A stretch of 55,489 nucleotides of DNA, from NCBI GenBank assembly GCA_964589415.1, contig CAZPRQ010000001.1:1-55489 (forward strand), read 5' to 3'. Shown in pieces: positions 48,121 to 55,489 of this stretch. Below the pieces are notes generated by a model that made no database searches, was not told where the DNA came from, and worked only from the letters and a program-made list of their open reading frames with translations. The first letter of the stretch is position 1. Each line of letters starts with the position of its first letter. Source of the DNA: CAZPRQ01 sp964589415. GTDB taxonomy: Bacteria > Patescibacteriota > Doudnabacteria > UBA920. The translations under genes were made by a program, and so were the position numbers.

Positions 48121-49524
48121 ATGAATAAAATATTTAACTTTTTCTTTCCAACCGACGAAAACAAACTAAAACCAGGCATTTTGCAATCCAAACTAATTTT
48201 TGCATTGCTAATAATATTTATATTTTTCCAGCTTTTGGCAATTTGGGTTGAAGCCAATACGCCCATAAACGCCTCGGATATAACCATTCAAAATGTTTTA
48301 TCGGCCATAAACAACGAACGCGGCTTGCGTAATTTACCCACGCTTCAAACCGATGAAAGACTTTCTTCCGCGGCAGGAGCCAAATCGGACGACATGATAG
48401 CTCGCAAGTACTTTAGCCACACCGATCCTGAAGGCAATTATATTTGGCCAAAAATTGTTGCTGCCGGCTATAACCCGTACAAAACACTTGGAGAAAATTT
48501 GGCCATAGAATTTACCAATACCGAGAGTATGGTGCAAGCGTGGATGAACAGTCCCACACACCGCGCTAACATAGTAAACGAAAATTTTCTCGACCAGGGC
48601 ATGGGCGTAGCCTTTGGCAATGTCAGCCAAGGACAATATTTTTCCGCCGTAACAAATACGTTTGGTGCCATACAAATTAAAAAACCGGCCCCTGTACAAG
48701 TTGCCCAACAGGCACCGAAACCGGCAAGCCAGCCGGCACCCGAACCAGTTAAAGAAACGCCGGTTTTGGCCGCAAAACCATTACCGGAAAAACCCAAGTC
48801 CCAGACAATCACTGAAATCCCGCCAAAAGCTGAACCTGAAAAACAACAAACACAGCCAAAAACAGAAATTACCAAATCCGCTCCCCCAACCATCCAGAAC
48901 GCCACATCTGCCGCCTTGACCATTATTTCGCCCACCTTGCAAATTCAGGGAGAAATGGCAGGAGAAAGTATTCATGTTACCCTTAGTATTTTTATAACAG
49001 GCAATCCCTCCCTTGTAACCGCGCATGTTGGCGGTGGCAAATGGGAGCTTGCTGCCACTCTGGAGGCTTTGGAAGCAAGGGCTTATTCAGGGGAATTAAC
49101 CATACCCTACGCGCCCGGCATAAATGAACAATCTATTAAAATTCTGGCGCAAGACAGCAAGGGCGGCGAGGCTGCTTATGAATTCCCGCTTAGAAAAATT
49201 TCTTTCGGCCGTTCTGAGTATACCACTCAGCAAATTCTTGATGCCTGGGCCAAACAGCAGGAATTGGCAACAAGCACTCCAGATCAACTAACTTTTTCCG
49301 GCGGCTCTGGGCTGCGACCAAACTTTAAATCCGACTCTTTGCAATTATTTTTTAAATACAACCGCTACATAAGTTTGGGGTTTGGCATACTATTTTTACT
49401 GCTTATGCTTACGGATATTAACCTGGTTGTGGAAAAAAAGCTGCAGCGTTTTGACAAACGAGCCGGCAACATGTTCGTACTTTTACTTTCTCTAATTATT
49501 ATCGCGTTAATGTATTGGTTGTAA
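48121..49524 (+). CDS. Membrane-anchored CAP/SCP-domain protein
   Basis: 467 residues from ATG 48121 (a TTG six bases earlier is less likely). One N-terminal membrane helix (about 24-42) is followed by a CAP domain (about 55-185) with family residues in KYFSHTDPEG, LGENLA and SPTHRANI. A Pro/Lys/Glu-rich linker of about 75 residues leads to a beta-rich domain and two C-terminal helices (YISLGFGILFLLLMLTDIN, MFVLLLSLIIIALMYWL). CAP proteins bind lipids or act as secreted proteases or toxins in other organisms; in CPR the role is open. It faces away from the sortase gene. Confidence 0.88.
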   Translation: MNKIFNFFFPTDENKLKPGILQSKLIFALLIIFIFFQLLAIWVEANTPINASDITIQNVLSAINNERGLRNLPTLQTDERLSSAAGAKSDDMIARKYFSHTDPEGNYIWPKIVAAGYNPYKTLGENLAIEFTNTESMVQAWMNSPTHRANIVNENFLDQGMGVAFGNVSQGQYFSAVTNTFGAIQIKKPAPVQVAQQAPKPASQPAPEPVKETPVLAAKPLPEKPKSQTITEIPPKAEPEKQQTQPKTEITKSAPPTIQNATSAALTIISPTLQIQGEMAGESIHVTLSIFITGNPSLVTAHVGGGKWELAATLEALEARAYSGELTIPYAPGINEQSIKILAQDSKGGEAAYEFPLRKISFGRSEYTTQQILDAWAKQQELATSTPDQLTFSGGSGLRPNFKSDSLQLFFKYNRYISLGFGILFLLLMLTDINLVVEKKLQRFDKRAGNMFVLLLSLIIIALMYWL

Positions 49525-49648
49525 ATGGTTTATCTTATTCACGAACAAGCATATTTACACAAATTATACAGATTGGAATTGTTAATTTTTGCGCATTTGT
49601 AAAATTAGTGACTATTAGCGTATTAGTGGGCAAAGCAAACTCTACCAT

Positions 49649-50590
49649 ATGAATATAAAAAATCCAAAACTAATTTCCGCGGCGCTTATTTCAATAGTTG
49701 TTGTCGGAGGTTTGCAGGCGCTTATTTACATATTAAATTTAAACCAGCTTCGCATTTATTTGCATGTGGCATTTTGGATTTATATATATCTAATTTTAAA
49801 AATTACCTTGCTATACGATTTGCATTACAAAAATCCGGAAGCCTGGGAACAATTGGAGGCAAAATATCCGGGAGCTAAACTAATGCAAAAAATTAAGGCT
49901 TTAGGCAAAGCATTTTGGGAAAGACTCGCCCACTTACGGCGCTGGAGCGAACTAAAACAATGGCTCAATTACCTAATTTTACCCGGATTTCTATACTGGC
50001 CTTCGGTCTGCTTGTTTTATTTGCATATGGGTGACTTAAAAACTCAGCAGCTCATAGCCACACTCTCTGGTTTCGCCCTTATTTTTACTTATTGGCATTT
50101 AAAAGAAATATTTACCCGTAAAGACGAACAAATAAAAACAGGGGCCATTACCGCCCTCTCACTCATAAAACTCTACGCCGCGTTTTTGGTTTTCACCTCG
50201 GCCATTGGAATAACCAGGCATTTTTGCCTGGGTCTTGAGCATTATGCCCTGGGAATTTTTAGCTTAAGCTACCTTCTCATTCATCAGGCATTATTCCAAT
50301 TCCGGTTATTGAGCCTTAAAGCTGTCGGGCTTACACTGTTATTTTCAGCCATAATTACGCTGTTTGCCCTTATTGTTTACATTCACTGGGGACTAAACTA
50401 TTTTACAGCCGGGGCTTTTCTCATGGTTTGGTACAATTTTTTCTGGAACCTGCTCCACCATTACGCGGAAAAGCACCTGACATGGTCGGGACTTATGGAA
50501 CTTCTGGCCGTAACTATAATTGCGAGCGTAATGCTATTGGGTGCTACAAATTTCCGCTCTCGCATTTCCGACACCTGCGGGATTTCATAG
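49649..50590 (+). CDS. Polytopic membrane protein of unknown function
   Basis: 313 residues with about eight hydrophobic segments, two near the N-terminus and six after residue 105. A charged cytoplasmic loop (about 60-105: YDLHYKNPEAWEQLEAKYPGAKLMQKIKALGKAFWERL) separates them. The last helices carry HWGLNYFTAGAFLMVWYNFFWNLLHHYAEKH, with several His that could sit in a membrane active site or bind metal. No family recognised. It is plus strand, 125 bases after the CAP gene, and convergent with rmlA 45 bases away. Confidence 0.7.
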   Translation: MNIKNPKLISAALISIVVVGGLQALIYILNLNQLRIYLHVAFWIYIYLILKITLLYDLHYKNPEAWEQLEAKYPGAKLMQKIKALGKAFWERLAHLRRWSELKQWLNYLILPGFLYWPSVCLFYLHMGDLKTQQLIATLSGFALIFTYWHLKEIFTRKDEQIKTGAITALSLIKLYAAFLVFTSAIGITRHFCLGLEHYALGIFSLSYLLIHQALFQFRLLSLKAVGLTLLFSAIITLFALIVYIHWGLNYFTAGAFLMVWYNFFWNLLHHYAEKHLTWSGLMELLAVTIIASVMLLGATNFRSRISDTCGIS

Positions 50591-50634
50591 GCAGTATATG
50601 TCGTATAACTCTTATGTGGCCTATTTGTCCTATT

Positions 50635-51378
50635 TCATTTTACCGATTTTTTTCTAGCTAATTCAGAAGCACTATAAAGCGACTCAAATGTACCCGCGTC
50701 TATCCACTCGCCTTTGACTATGTCAACGGCGAGTTCGTTTTTTGACAAATACCAATTGTGGATATCGGTAATTTCCAACTCCCCCCTGGCGGAAGGTTTT
50801 ACGGATTTTGCGGCCTCTGTTACTCGCTGGTCATACACGTATAATCCGGTTATGGCGTAGTTGGAAATAAATTCTTTTGGTTTTTCTACTATTTTTACGG
50901 CGCGCATTTGTTCGTCAAATTGAACCACTCCAAAACGTTCCGGATCCGGCACCTGCTTGGCAAACACCTGTCCGCCGCTTTTAAAATTCTTTATTGAAGC
51001 AATTAGAGAACTATTGCCGCTGTCGGAAGAGTTTCCCTCGTCCAAAAAAATATTGTCCCCAAGTATCATGCAGACATTATCACCGTCAATAAACTCCTCG
51101 CCAATTAAGAAAGCCTGAGCCAACCCTTCGGGTTTGTCTTGTATTTCATATGCAAAACGGGCGCCGTATTCACGCCCGGATCCCAACAATTTCAAATAAT
51201 CTCCGGCGTGGTCCGGGGCAATAATTATTAATATGTCCTTTATCCCCGCTTTAAGCAATATATCCAAAGGATAAAAAATCATTGGCTTGTTATAAACGGG
51301 AAGCAGCTGCTTGCTTGTAACACGCGTTAGAGGTAACAGCCGAGTACCGGAACCTCCGGATAAAATAATTCCTTTCAT
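50635..51378 (-). CDS. rmlA: Glucose-1-phosphate thymidylyltransferase
   Basis: 247 residues, the short form (classical RmlA has about 290). Nucleotide-binding GGSGTRLLPLTRVTSKQLLP, substrate loop LGDNIF, VEKPKEF, YAITGLYVYD and the RGELEITDI motif are all in place. It makes dTDP-glucose from dTTP and glucose-1-phosphate. Last gene of the rml run, 24 bases after rmlD. Confidence 0.94.
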   Translation of the reverse strand: MKGIILSGGSGTRLLPLTRVTSKQLLPVYNKPMIFYPLDILLKAGIKDILIIIAPDHAGDYLKLLGSGREYGARFAYEIQDKPEGLAQAFLIGEEFIDGDNVCMILGDNIFLDEGNSSDSGNSSLIASIKNFKSGGQVFAKQVPDPERFGVVQFDEQMRAVKIVEKPKEFISNYAITGLYVYDQRVTEAAKSVKPSARGELEITDIHNWYLSKNELAVDIVKGEWIDAGTFESLYSASELARKKSVK

Positions 51379-51402
51379 AAATATTTAAACTGGACAATAC
51401 AA

Positions 51403-52248
51403 TTAAGGTTTAACGTTAAGCAAAAACTCTCTCAATGCGTCCTGCCATTTTGGCATGGCATATAGTTTGGTGTTTAAAAGCACTGCTTTTTTTGGCCTCA
51501 GTGCTTTCCGTGTAAAAGCACTCGCGGATACCGGCACCAATTTTACTTCGCGCTTAAGAAAACCGAACAATTCACTGGCCAACTCAAACCAGCTGGCAAA
51601 ACCGCTGTTGGTTATGTGATATATACCATATGGTTTATGCTCCGTGAGTAAATATTTGACTGCTTCTGCCAAATGCACCACATAAGTCAGGCTATTTATT
51701 TCGTCAGTAACCACCTTAATCTCATTCATACTGGCGGAAAGCTCCAGCATGACGTCTAGAAAACTCTTTTTGGAAAGCGCACTTTCACCTTTTGGACCAA
51801 ACAATACAGCGGTACGCACAATATAATACTTTTCGCATTTTTCAGCAATTAACTGTTCCCCGCCAAATTTAGTACGGCCGTACTCAGAGAGCGGCGACGG
51901 CAGGGCGGATTCGTCATACTCCCCTTTTTCACCGTTAAAAACATAATTGCTGGAAAAATGCAAGAAAGGCACGTCTATTTCCTTGCACAAAGCTGCCAAC
52001 TTACCCGGGAATTCCGCGTTTAGCAAAAACGCCGTTTGGCGATTGTCTTCCGCGCCGTCCACGTCGTTGTAAGCGACGCAATTTATTATGGCTTGCGGAG
52101 TTTCCGGAAGCTTTAAAATTTTTTCCTGCAGCGCGTTAAAATTGGTTACGTCAACATCTTCGCGGTCCCACGCGAGCACACTGGGAAATGTTTTTTTTAG
52201 CTGCCCGCCAAGCATGCCCTTGGCTCCTAAAATTAAAATTGGATTCAT
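51403..52248 (-). CDS. rmlD: dTDP-4-dehydrorhamnose reductase
   Basis: 281 residues, normal length. It has the SDR glycine motif GAKGMLGGQL, NCVAYNDVDGAEDNRQTAFLLNAEFPGKLA, the catalytic Y-x3-K in EYGRTKFGGEQ and the family segment NGEKGEYDE. It performs the last step to dTDP-L-rhamnose. It lies between rmlB and rmlA, but no rmlC epimerase is encoded in the window. Confidence 0.92.
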   Translation of the reverse strand: MNPILILGAKGMLGGQLKKTFPSVLAWDREDVDVTNFNALQEKILKLPETPQAIINCVAYNDVDGAEDNRQTAFLLNAEFPGKLAALCKEIDVPFLHFSSNYVFNGEKGEYDESALPSPLSEYGRTKFGGEQLIAEKCEKYYIVRTAVLFGPKGESALSKKSFLDVMLELSASMNEIKVVTDEINSLTYVVHLAEAVKYLLTEHKPYGIYHITNSGFASWFELASELFGFLKREVKLVPVSASAFTRKALRPKKAVLLNTKLYAMPKWQDALREFLLNVKP

Positions 52249-52344
52249 TTTTCTCCTCCCCGCTTAGGCGCCCATATGCACATAGCGGTATTTGTTAAAA
52301 TTTTGTTTTTTCTTTAAATTTTGCCCGCAATTCTTTCTCTGCTT

Positions 52345-53322
52345 CTAATTTTTTAGCTTTTTCCACCATCCTTCGTTGGCTTTATACCATTCTACCATTT
52401 GTTTAAGTGTTTCATCCAACTTATACTTTGGCTGCCAGCCCAGCTCATTGGAGATTTTTTGATGCGACATAGCATAGCGCTGGTCGTGGCCCGGGCGGTC
52501 GGCGACGAACTCCAAACAGTCATCTCCCTTATCCATAATAGACAAAAGCTTTTTGATGACTTCCAAATTGCTAAGCTCGGGGTTATCGGGCCCCACAAAA
52601 TAAGTTTCGCCGGGCTTGCCTTTCTGTAAAACCAAATCAATCGCGCTGCAATGGTCATCCACGTTCAGCCACTCCCTCACCTGGTTGCCGGGTTTGTAAA
52701 TGGGAACTTTTTTGCCCCGGAGCAGATTAGTGATAGCGAGAGGGATAAGTTTTTCCGGAAACATAAACGGGCCAATATTGTTCGCGCAGTTGGTGATAGT
52801 CACAGGCAAACCGTACGTACGGTAATAAGCGCGGACCAAATGGTCAGAAGCGGCCTTGGAGGCCGAATAGGGACTGCTTGGGTTATACGGCGTGTTCTCG
52901 TTCCATTTTTCCTTTGAGCCTAAGGGCAAATCGCCGAAGACTTCGTCAGTGGAAACATGATGAAATCTCTTTATCCCATATTTCAGCGATGCCTTTAACA
53001 ATTCGTGCGTGCCGACAACGTTGGTTTGAATAAAGGCATCGGGGCCGGTAATAGAACGGTCTACGTGGCTTTCCGCGGCGAAATGTACAACGGTATCACA
53101 CCCCTCGATTGCTTTTTCAACATCAGATGTTTCGCAAATATCGCCTTTGACAAACTTAATTTTGTCTTTGACGGATTCCAAATTTTCCAAATTTCCGGCA
53201 TATGTCAATTTATCTAAAACAACAACATTATGATCCGGATAATTTTTTACCCAGTAATGGACAAAATTGGAGCCTATAAAGCCGGCTCCGCCGGTAATTA
53301 ATATTTTTTTATGCGAAGGCAT
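52345..53322 (-). CDS. rmlB: dTDP-glucose 4,6-dehydratase
   Basis: 325 residues. GGAGFIGSNF, the catalytic STDEVFGDL region with Thr-Asp-Glu, Y-x3-K in YSASKAASD, and NNIGPFMFPEKLIPL are canonical for RmlB. It converts dTDP-glucose to the 4-keto-6-deoxy sugar. It lies 97 bases before rmlD and 19 bases after the HtrA-like gene. Confidence 0.95.
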   Translation of the reverse strand: MPSHKKILITGGAGFIGSNFVHYWVKNYPDHNVVVLDKLTYAGNLENLESVKDKIKFVKGDICETSDVEKAIEGCDTVVHFAAESHVDRSITGPDAFIQTNVVGTHELLKASLKYGIKRFHHVSTDEVFGDLPLGSKEKWNENTPYNPSSPYSASKAASDHLVRAYYRTYGLPVTITNCANNIGPFMFPEKLIPLAITNLLRGKKVPIYKPGNQVREWLNVDDHCSAIDLVLQKGKPGETYFVGPDNPELSNLEVIKKLLSIMDKGDDCLEFVADRPGHDQRYAMSHQKISNELGWQPKYKLDETLKQMVEWYKANEGWWKKLKN

Positions 53323-53341
53323 TCTATATATAATTAGTAAT

Positions 53342-54394
53342 TTAATTTTCTGCTAAAATCTCAAGCGTGAGCCGCTGGCTTTTTCTTATAACCTCAAATT
53401 GCGCTTTTTCCCCAGGCTTTATTCTCTGCAAAAGCTCCTCGAGCTGCTCATCTTGCGTAATGGCCGTGTTATTTAATTTTACAATTATATCATTGGTCAA
53501 AAGCCCGGACTTAAAAGCAGGCGTACCCGTCCTAACCTCCAAAACACGGCTACCCAATGTTAAATTAAGCTCTTGGGCTTCCGCCGGACCAATAAAATTA
53601 TAGGAAAAACCGTAAGTCATGGCCGCGAAATTTTCAATGCCAGACAAATACGCGCCGGTAATTTGCTTAAGCACATCGGAGGAAACAATTTTATCCTGAG
53701 CCCAAATTCCGACAATTTCCCCCCGCAAATTTATTACCGCCTGACCTGCCATGACACCCGCGTCTTGAGGCAAAAAACTTCGCGAAAGTACGTCTGAATT
53801 AAACCTTTGACCTGAAGTATCATTTTGTGATCTGCTTACGAAACTCGCTTTAAACCGCACAACATTTGGCTGACTGGAATTGGCCATATAAAATATGCGT
53901 TCTCCGGAAACCAAAGCTTCCGACTGTCCAAACGTCGCAACCGCCACATTTTCCAAAGAAGCTTGGAAAAACATAATGCCCGTGGTTTTATGCACTGCGG
54001 TTTTAATAATTGGAGCTGTGAGTCCGTCGCTTGACATAACATAATACTGTGCGCCCGGCGTTTTAAAAGTTTCAACGGAAGTTAAAAAACTTCCCGCAGA
54101 AGTTATATTTATGGCGCTGCCGGCTTCTGTCCATTGTCCGTCTTTTACGTAAAATACAAAGCTTAGGCGTGACTTTGACTCGGCCGCGGCCTGCAATAAA
54201 TCCCCGCCGTCTGTTACTCTTACCTCCTGCCTGCGTTCTATTATAATTGGCGCCTGAGGCTGAATAATGTTCCAGCGGTTAAAAATTGGCATCATGGAGA
54301 CCTGGGCCGCAATAAACCTGCCGAACAACACGTTAAATAAAACTCCGAAAAATACCGAAACAATAATAACCGCTGCTATGACTTTTTTTGACAT
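53342..54394 (-). CDS. HtrA-like PDZ protein with a degenerate protease domain
   Basis: 350 residues: N-terminal membrane anchor (4-28), trypsin-like domain (about 70-240), PDZ domain (about 255-350: GFSYNFIGPAEAQELNL, RTGTPAFKSGLLTNDIIVKLNNTAI). By alignment to HtrA, the catalytic His position reads Glu108 (LTSVETF for LTNAHVV), the Asp position Gly139, and the GNSGG serine position Ala216 (VMAGQAVINLRGEIVGI). All three triad residues are lost, so it is probably a scaffold or chaperone that binds exported proteins. It is upstream of rmlB in a likely operon with lgt. Confidence 0.85.
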   Translation of the reverse strand: MSKKVIAAVIIVSVFFGVLFNVLFGRFIAAQVSMMPIFNRWNIIQPQAPIIIERRQEVRVTDGGDLLQAAAESKSRLSFVFYVKDGQWTEAGSAINITSAGSFLTSVETFKTPGAQYYVMSSDGLTAPIIKTAVHKTTGIMFFQASLENVAVATFGQSEALVSGERIFYMANSSQPNVVRFKASFVSRSQNDTSGQRFNSDVLSRSFLPQDAGVMAGQAVINLRGEIVGIWAQDKIVSSDVLKQITGAYLSGIENFAAMTYGFSYNFIGPAEAQELNLTLGSRVLEVRTGTPAFKSGLLTNDIIVKLNNTAITQDEQLEELLQRIKPGEKAQFEVIRKSQRLTLEILAEN

Positions 54395-54464
54395 ATAAAT
54401 TTATATATAACAATTTGAAAACTAAACATATATCTGGCTTCAAATGGCAAGCGCGTAAGTCCTG

Positions 54465-55214
54465 CTAAGAAATAATTTCCCATGGAGTAGCAATTAGTAT
54501 AGCCAGGGAGGTTAACCCCAAAAGCCATAAATGAAATGCTAATTTTTTAGCATTAAGGGTATTAAATAACGAATAAAACGTTAAGACAATAAAAAAATAA
54601 TACGCGTTAAATAACAATAAGCCGGAAACCGAATAATGCAAAGGCAAAAACATAAGCGCCCAGTACAGTTCCACCATAAACAGGCTAATTGCCAGGGCAG
54701 TAGCCAGTTTGAATCGGGGGGTCTTTGGCACAAAATCCAGATATGCCCTCGTAACAATTAAACTTGCGGTAAATACTCCAATTAAATATAAATTTTGATA
54801 AGATGGAAAATAAAAATTATAGGCGGACAAAGCCATGTACACGGCAAAACTAATAATCAGGCTTTGATTAAGTATGACATTTTCCGCGAAACTTCCCAAA
54901 AATAACAAAAAGAAAATTCCGAGCCCAAAAGTTAAGATTAAAAATATGCCCTTAACAAAATACCAGGGAATTATGGCGTAAAGAGCAAACGCGGCGGTAT
55001 AAAACAAAGTCGGAATCAACCATGTCCAAACCGAAAATTTTTCTATGCTTTTTAAATACCAACGCGTATACGCCAACAAGATAAAAAAATACGCGAGAAT
55101 TGTAAGGGCTAAAAATCTAAACAACGGCCTGTCGGTTGGGAACTGTTGTAAAATAATCAAAAACGCCAGTGAAAAGGCTGTAACAATATATTTATGGTAT
55201 TTTGTCTGTATCAT
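54465..55214 (-). CDS. Polytopic membrane protein of unknown function
   Basis: 249 residues from the ATG at 55214 (MIQTKYHKYIVTAFSLAFLI); the longer frame to 55256 lacks support and would overlap lgt by 65 rather than 23 bases. Eight or nine hydrophobic segments run almost without loops, with a conserved-looking RAYLDFVPKTPRFK turn. No enzymatic motif is visible and no family named. It is coupled to lgt by overlap and 70 bases upstream of the HtrA-like gene. Confidence 0.7.
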   Translation of the reverse strand: MIQTKYHKYIVTAFSLAFLIILQQFPTDRPLFRFLALTILAYFFILLAYTRWYLKSIEKFSVWTWLIPTLFYTAAFALYAIIPWYFVKGIFLILTFGLGIFFLLFLGSFAENVILNQSLIISFAVYMALSAYNFYFPSYQNLYLIGVFTASLIVTRAYLDFVPKTPRFKLATALAISLFMVELYWALMFLPLHYSVSGLLLFNAYYFFIVLTFYSLFNTLNAKKLAFHLWLLGLTSLAILIATPWEIIS

Positions 55215-55489
55215 ATCGAATACGGTATAAAAACAGGGTCCCGCAAAGAAACACAAGCAGTAAGCTAATAATGGAATTTAGCCTAAAATGGCCAATCCAA
55301 GTACTGTCAATCCGAATATTTTCCAGGAAAAACCTGCCTATATTATACATTAACAAGTAGAGGGTGAAAAGGCTGCCGGACGGTAGCTTTTGCCTCTTTT
55401 CCCATAACAAAATTGTAAATAATATTAAAACGTTTAGTAGTATCTCGTACAAAAACCAAGGGTGAAAATGCGTATTTGAAACATAAGAC
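55192..55489 (-). CDS. lgt: Prolipoprotein diacylglyceryl transferase, C-terminal part (window edge)
   Basis: The frame is open to the right edge. The readable part begins inside NTHFHPWFLYEILLNVLIL, the Lgt HPxxLYE region, continues with LPSGSLFTLYLLMYNIGRFFLENIRID (the conserved RFxxExxRxD motif) and ends after a last membrane helix. An apparent internal TTG start at 55452 is not the true start. It attaches diacylglycerol to prolipoproteins. The N-terminal half lies outside the window. Confidence 0.9.
   Translation of the reverse strand, partial: SYVSNTHFHPWFLYEILLNVLILFTILLWEKRQKLPSGSLFTLYLLMYNIGRFFLENIRIDSTWIGHFRLNSIISLLLVFLCGTLFLYRIRYDTDKIP

Noticed and set aside
1..55489. Recoded UGA (genetic code 25) genome
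   Set aside because: alaS and the response regulator at 720 end at TGA at the expected places, and no gene requires reading through TGA.
1..55489. tRNA, rRNA, tmRNA or RNase P genes
   Set aside because: No T-arm-like words with matching acceptor stems and no conserved rRNA or tmRNA segments were noticed in the gaps. A tRNAscan or Rfam run would be needed to be certain.

Overview
The window reads as a chromosomal segment of a Candidate Phyla Radiation (Patescibacteria) bacterium, probably from the Parcubacteria side. This is inferred from the style of the proteins, not from a database. The main signs are an alanyl-tRNA synthetase that stops right after its editing domain, a Com-like zinc ribbon/PAS protein, very large secreted repeat proteins, envelope genes with many palindromes lodged in coding sequence, and few Shine-Dalgarno sites on housekeeping genes. 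TGA is used as a normal stop (alaS and the response regulator at 720), so a recoded UGA lineage is excluded. Nearly everything is on the minus strand. A run of exactly 100 N (11268-11367) marks a scaffold join of unknown true length.

Layout. 1-535 is the N-terminal part of a SIMPL-domain protein. 720-10569 is a pseudopilus locus. In transcription order it holds a response regulator, a zinc-ribbon PAS protein, the assembly ATPase PilB/GspE, the platform protein PilC/GspF, four pseudopilins (one carrying a seven-bladed LVIVD-type propeller), a histidine kinase fused to a flavin/NAD reductase module, and two receiver-only response regulators. 10661-13454 is an island of four orphan genes with their own promoters, strong ribosome binding sites and hairpins. 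13468-18375 is the operon infA-rpmJ-rpsM-rpsK-rpsD-rpoA-rplQ-rplM-rpsI, with a promoter and a terminator. 18450-25145 holds a baseplate-J-like membrane protein, pgi, a DUF559 nuclease cassette, alaS and a C-terminal processing protease.

25224-39031 is an envelope polysaccharide region: three GT2 and one GT4 glycosyltransferases, an O-antigen ligase/polymerase, a nucleotidyltransferase, a flippase and galE. It also holds two secreted proteins, a subtilase and a possible lysozyme-like protein, that share a C-terminal repeat. 39290-47928 holds a 1329-residue surface protein with a sorting-like tail and a fully consensus promoter, an orphan membrane-anchored protein with a structured leader, and a sortase. 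48121-50590 has two plus-strand genes: a CAP-domain protein and a membrane protein. 50635-55489 is lgt (partial), a membrane protein, a catalytically dead HtrA-like PDZ protein, and rmlB-rmlD-rmlA.

How it fits together (inference). Most non-ribosomal genes build or decorate the cell surface: pseudopilus, dTDP-rhamnose/galactose-type glycan, sortase-displayed protein and surface proteases. The best candidates for something undescribed are the redox- and PAS-linked pseudopilus locus with a propeller-bearing minor pilin, the palindrome-bounded DUF559 cassette and its relatives inside glycosyltransferase genes, and the orphan genes with strong SD sites. No tRNA, rRNA, CRISPR array or recognisable insertion sequence was seen.
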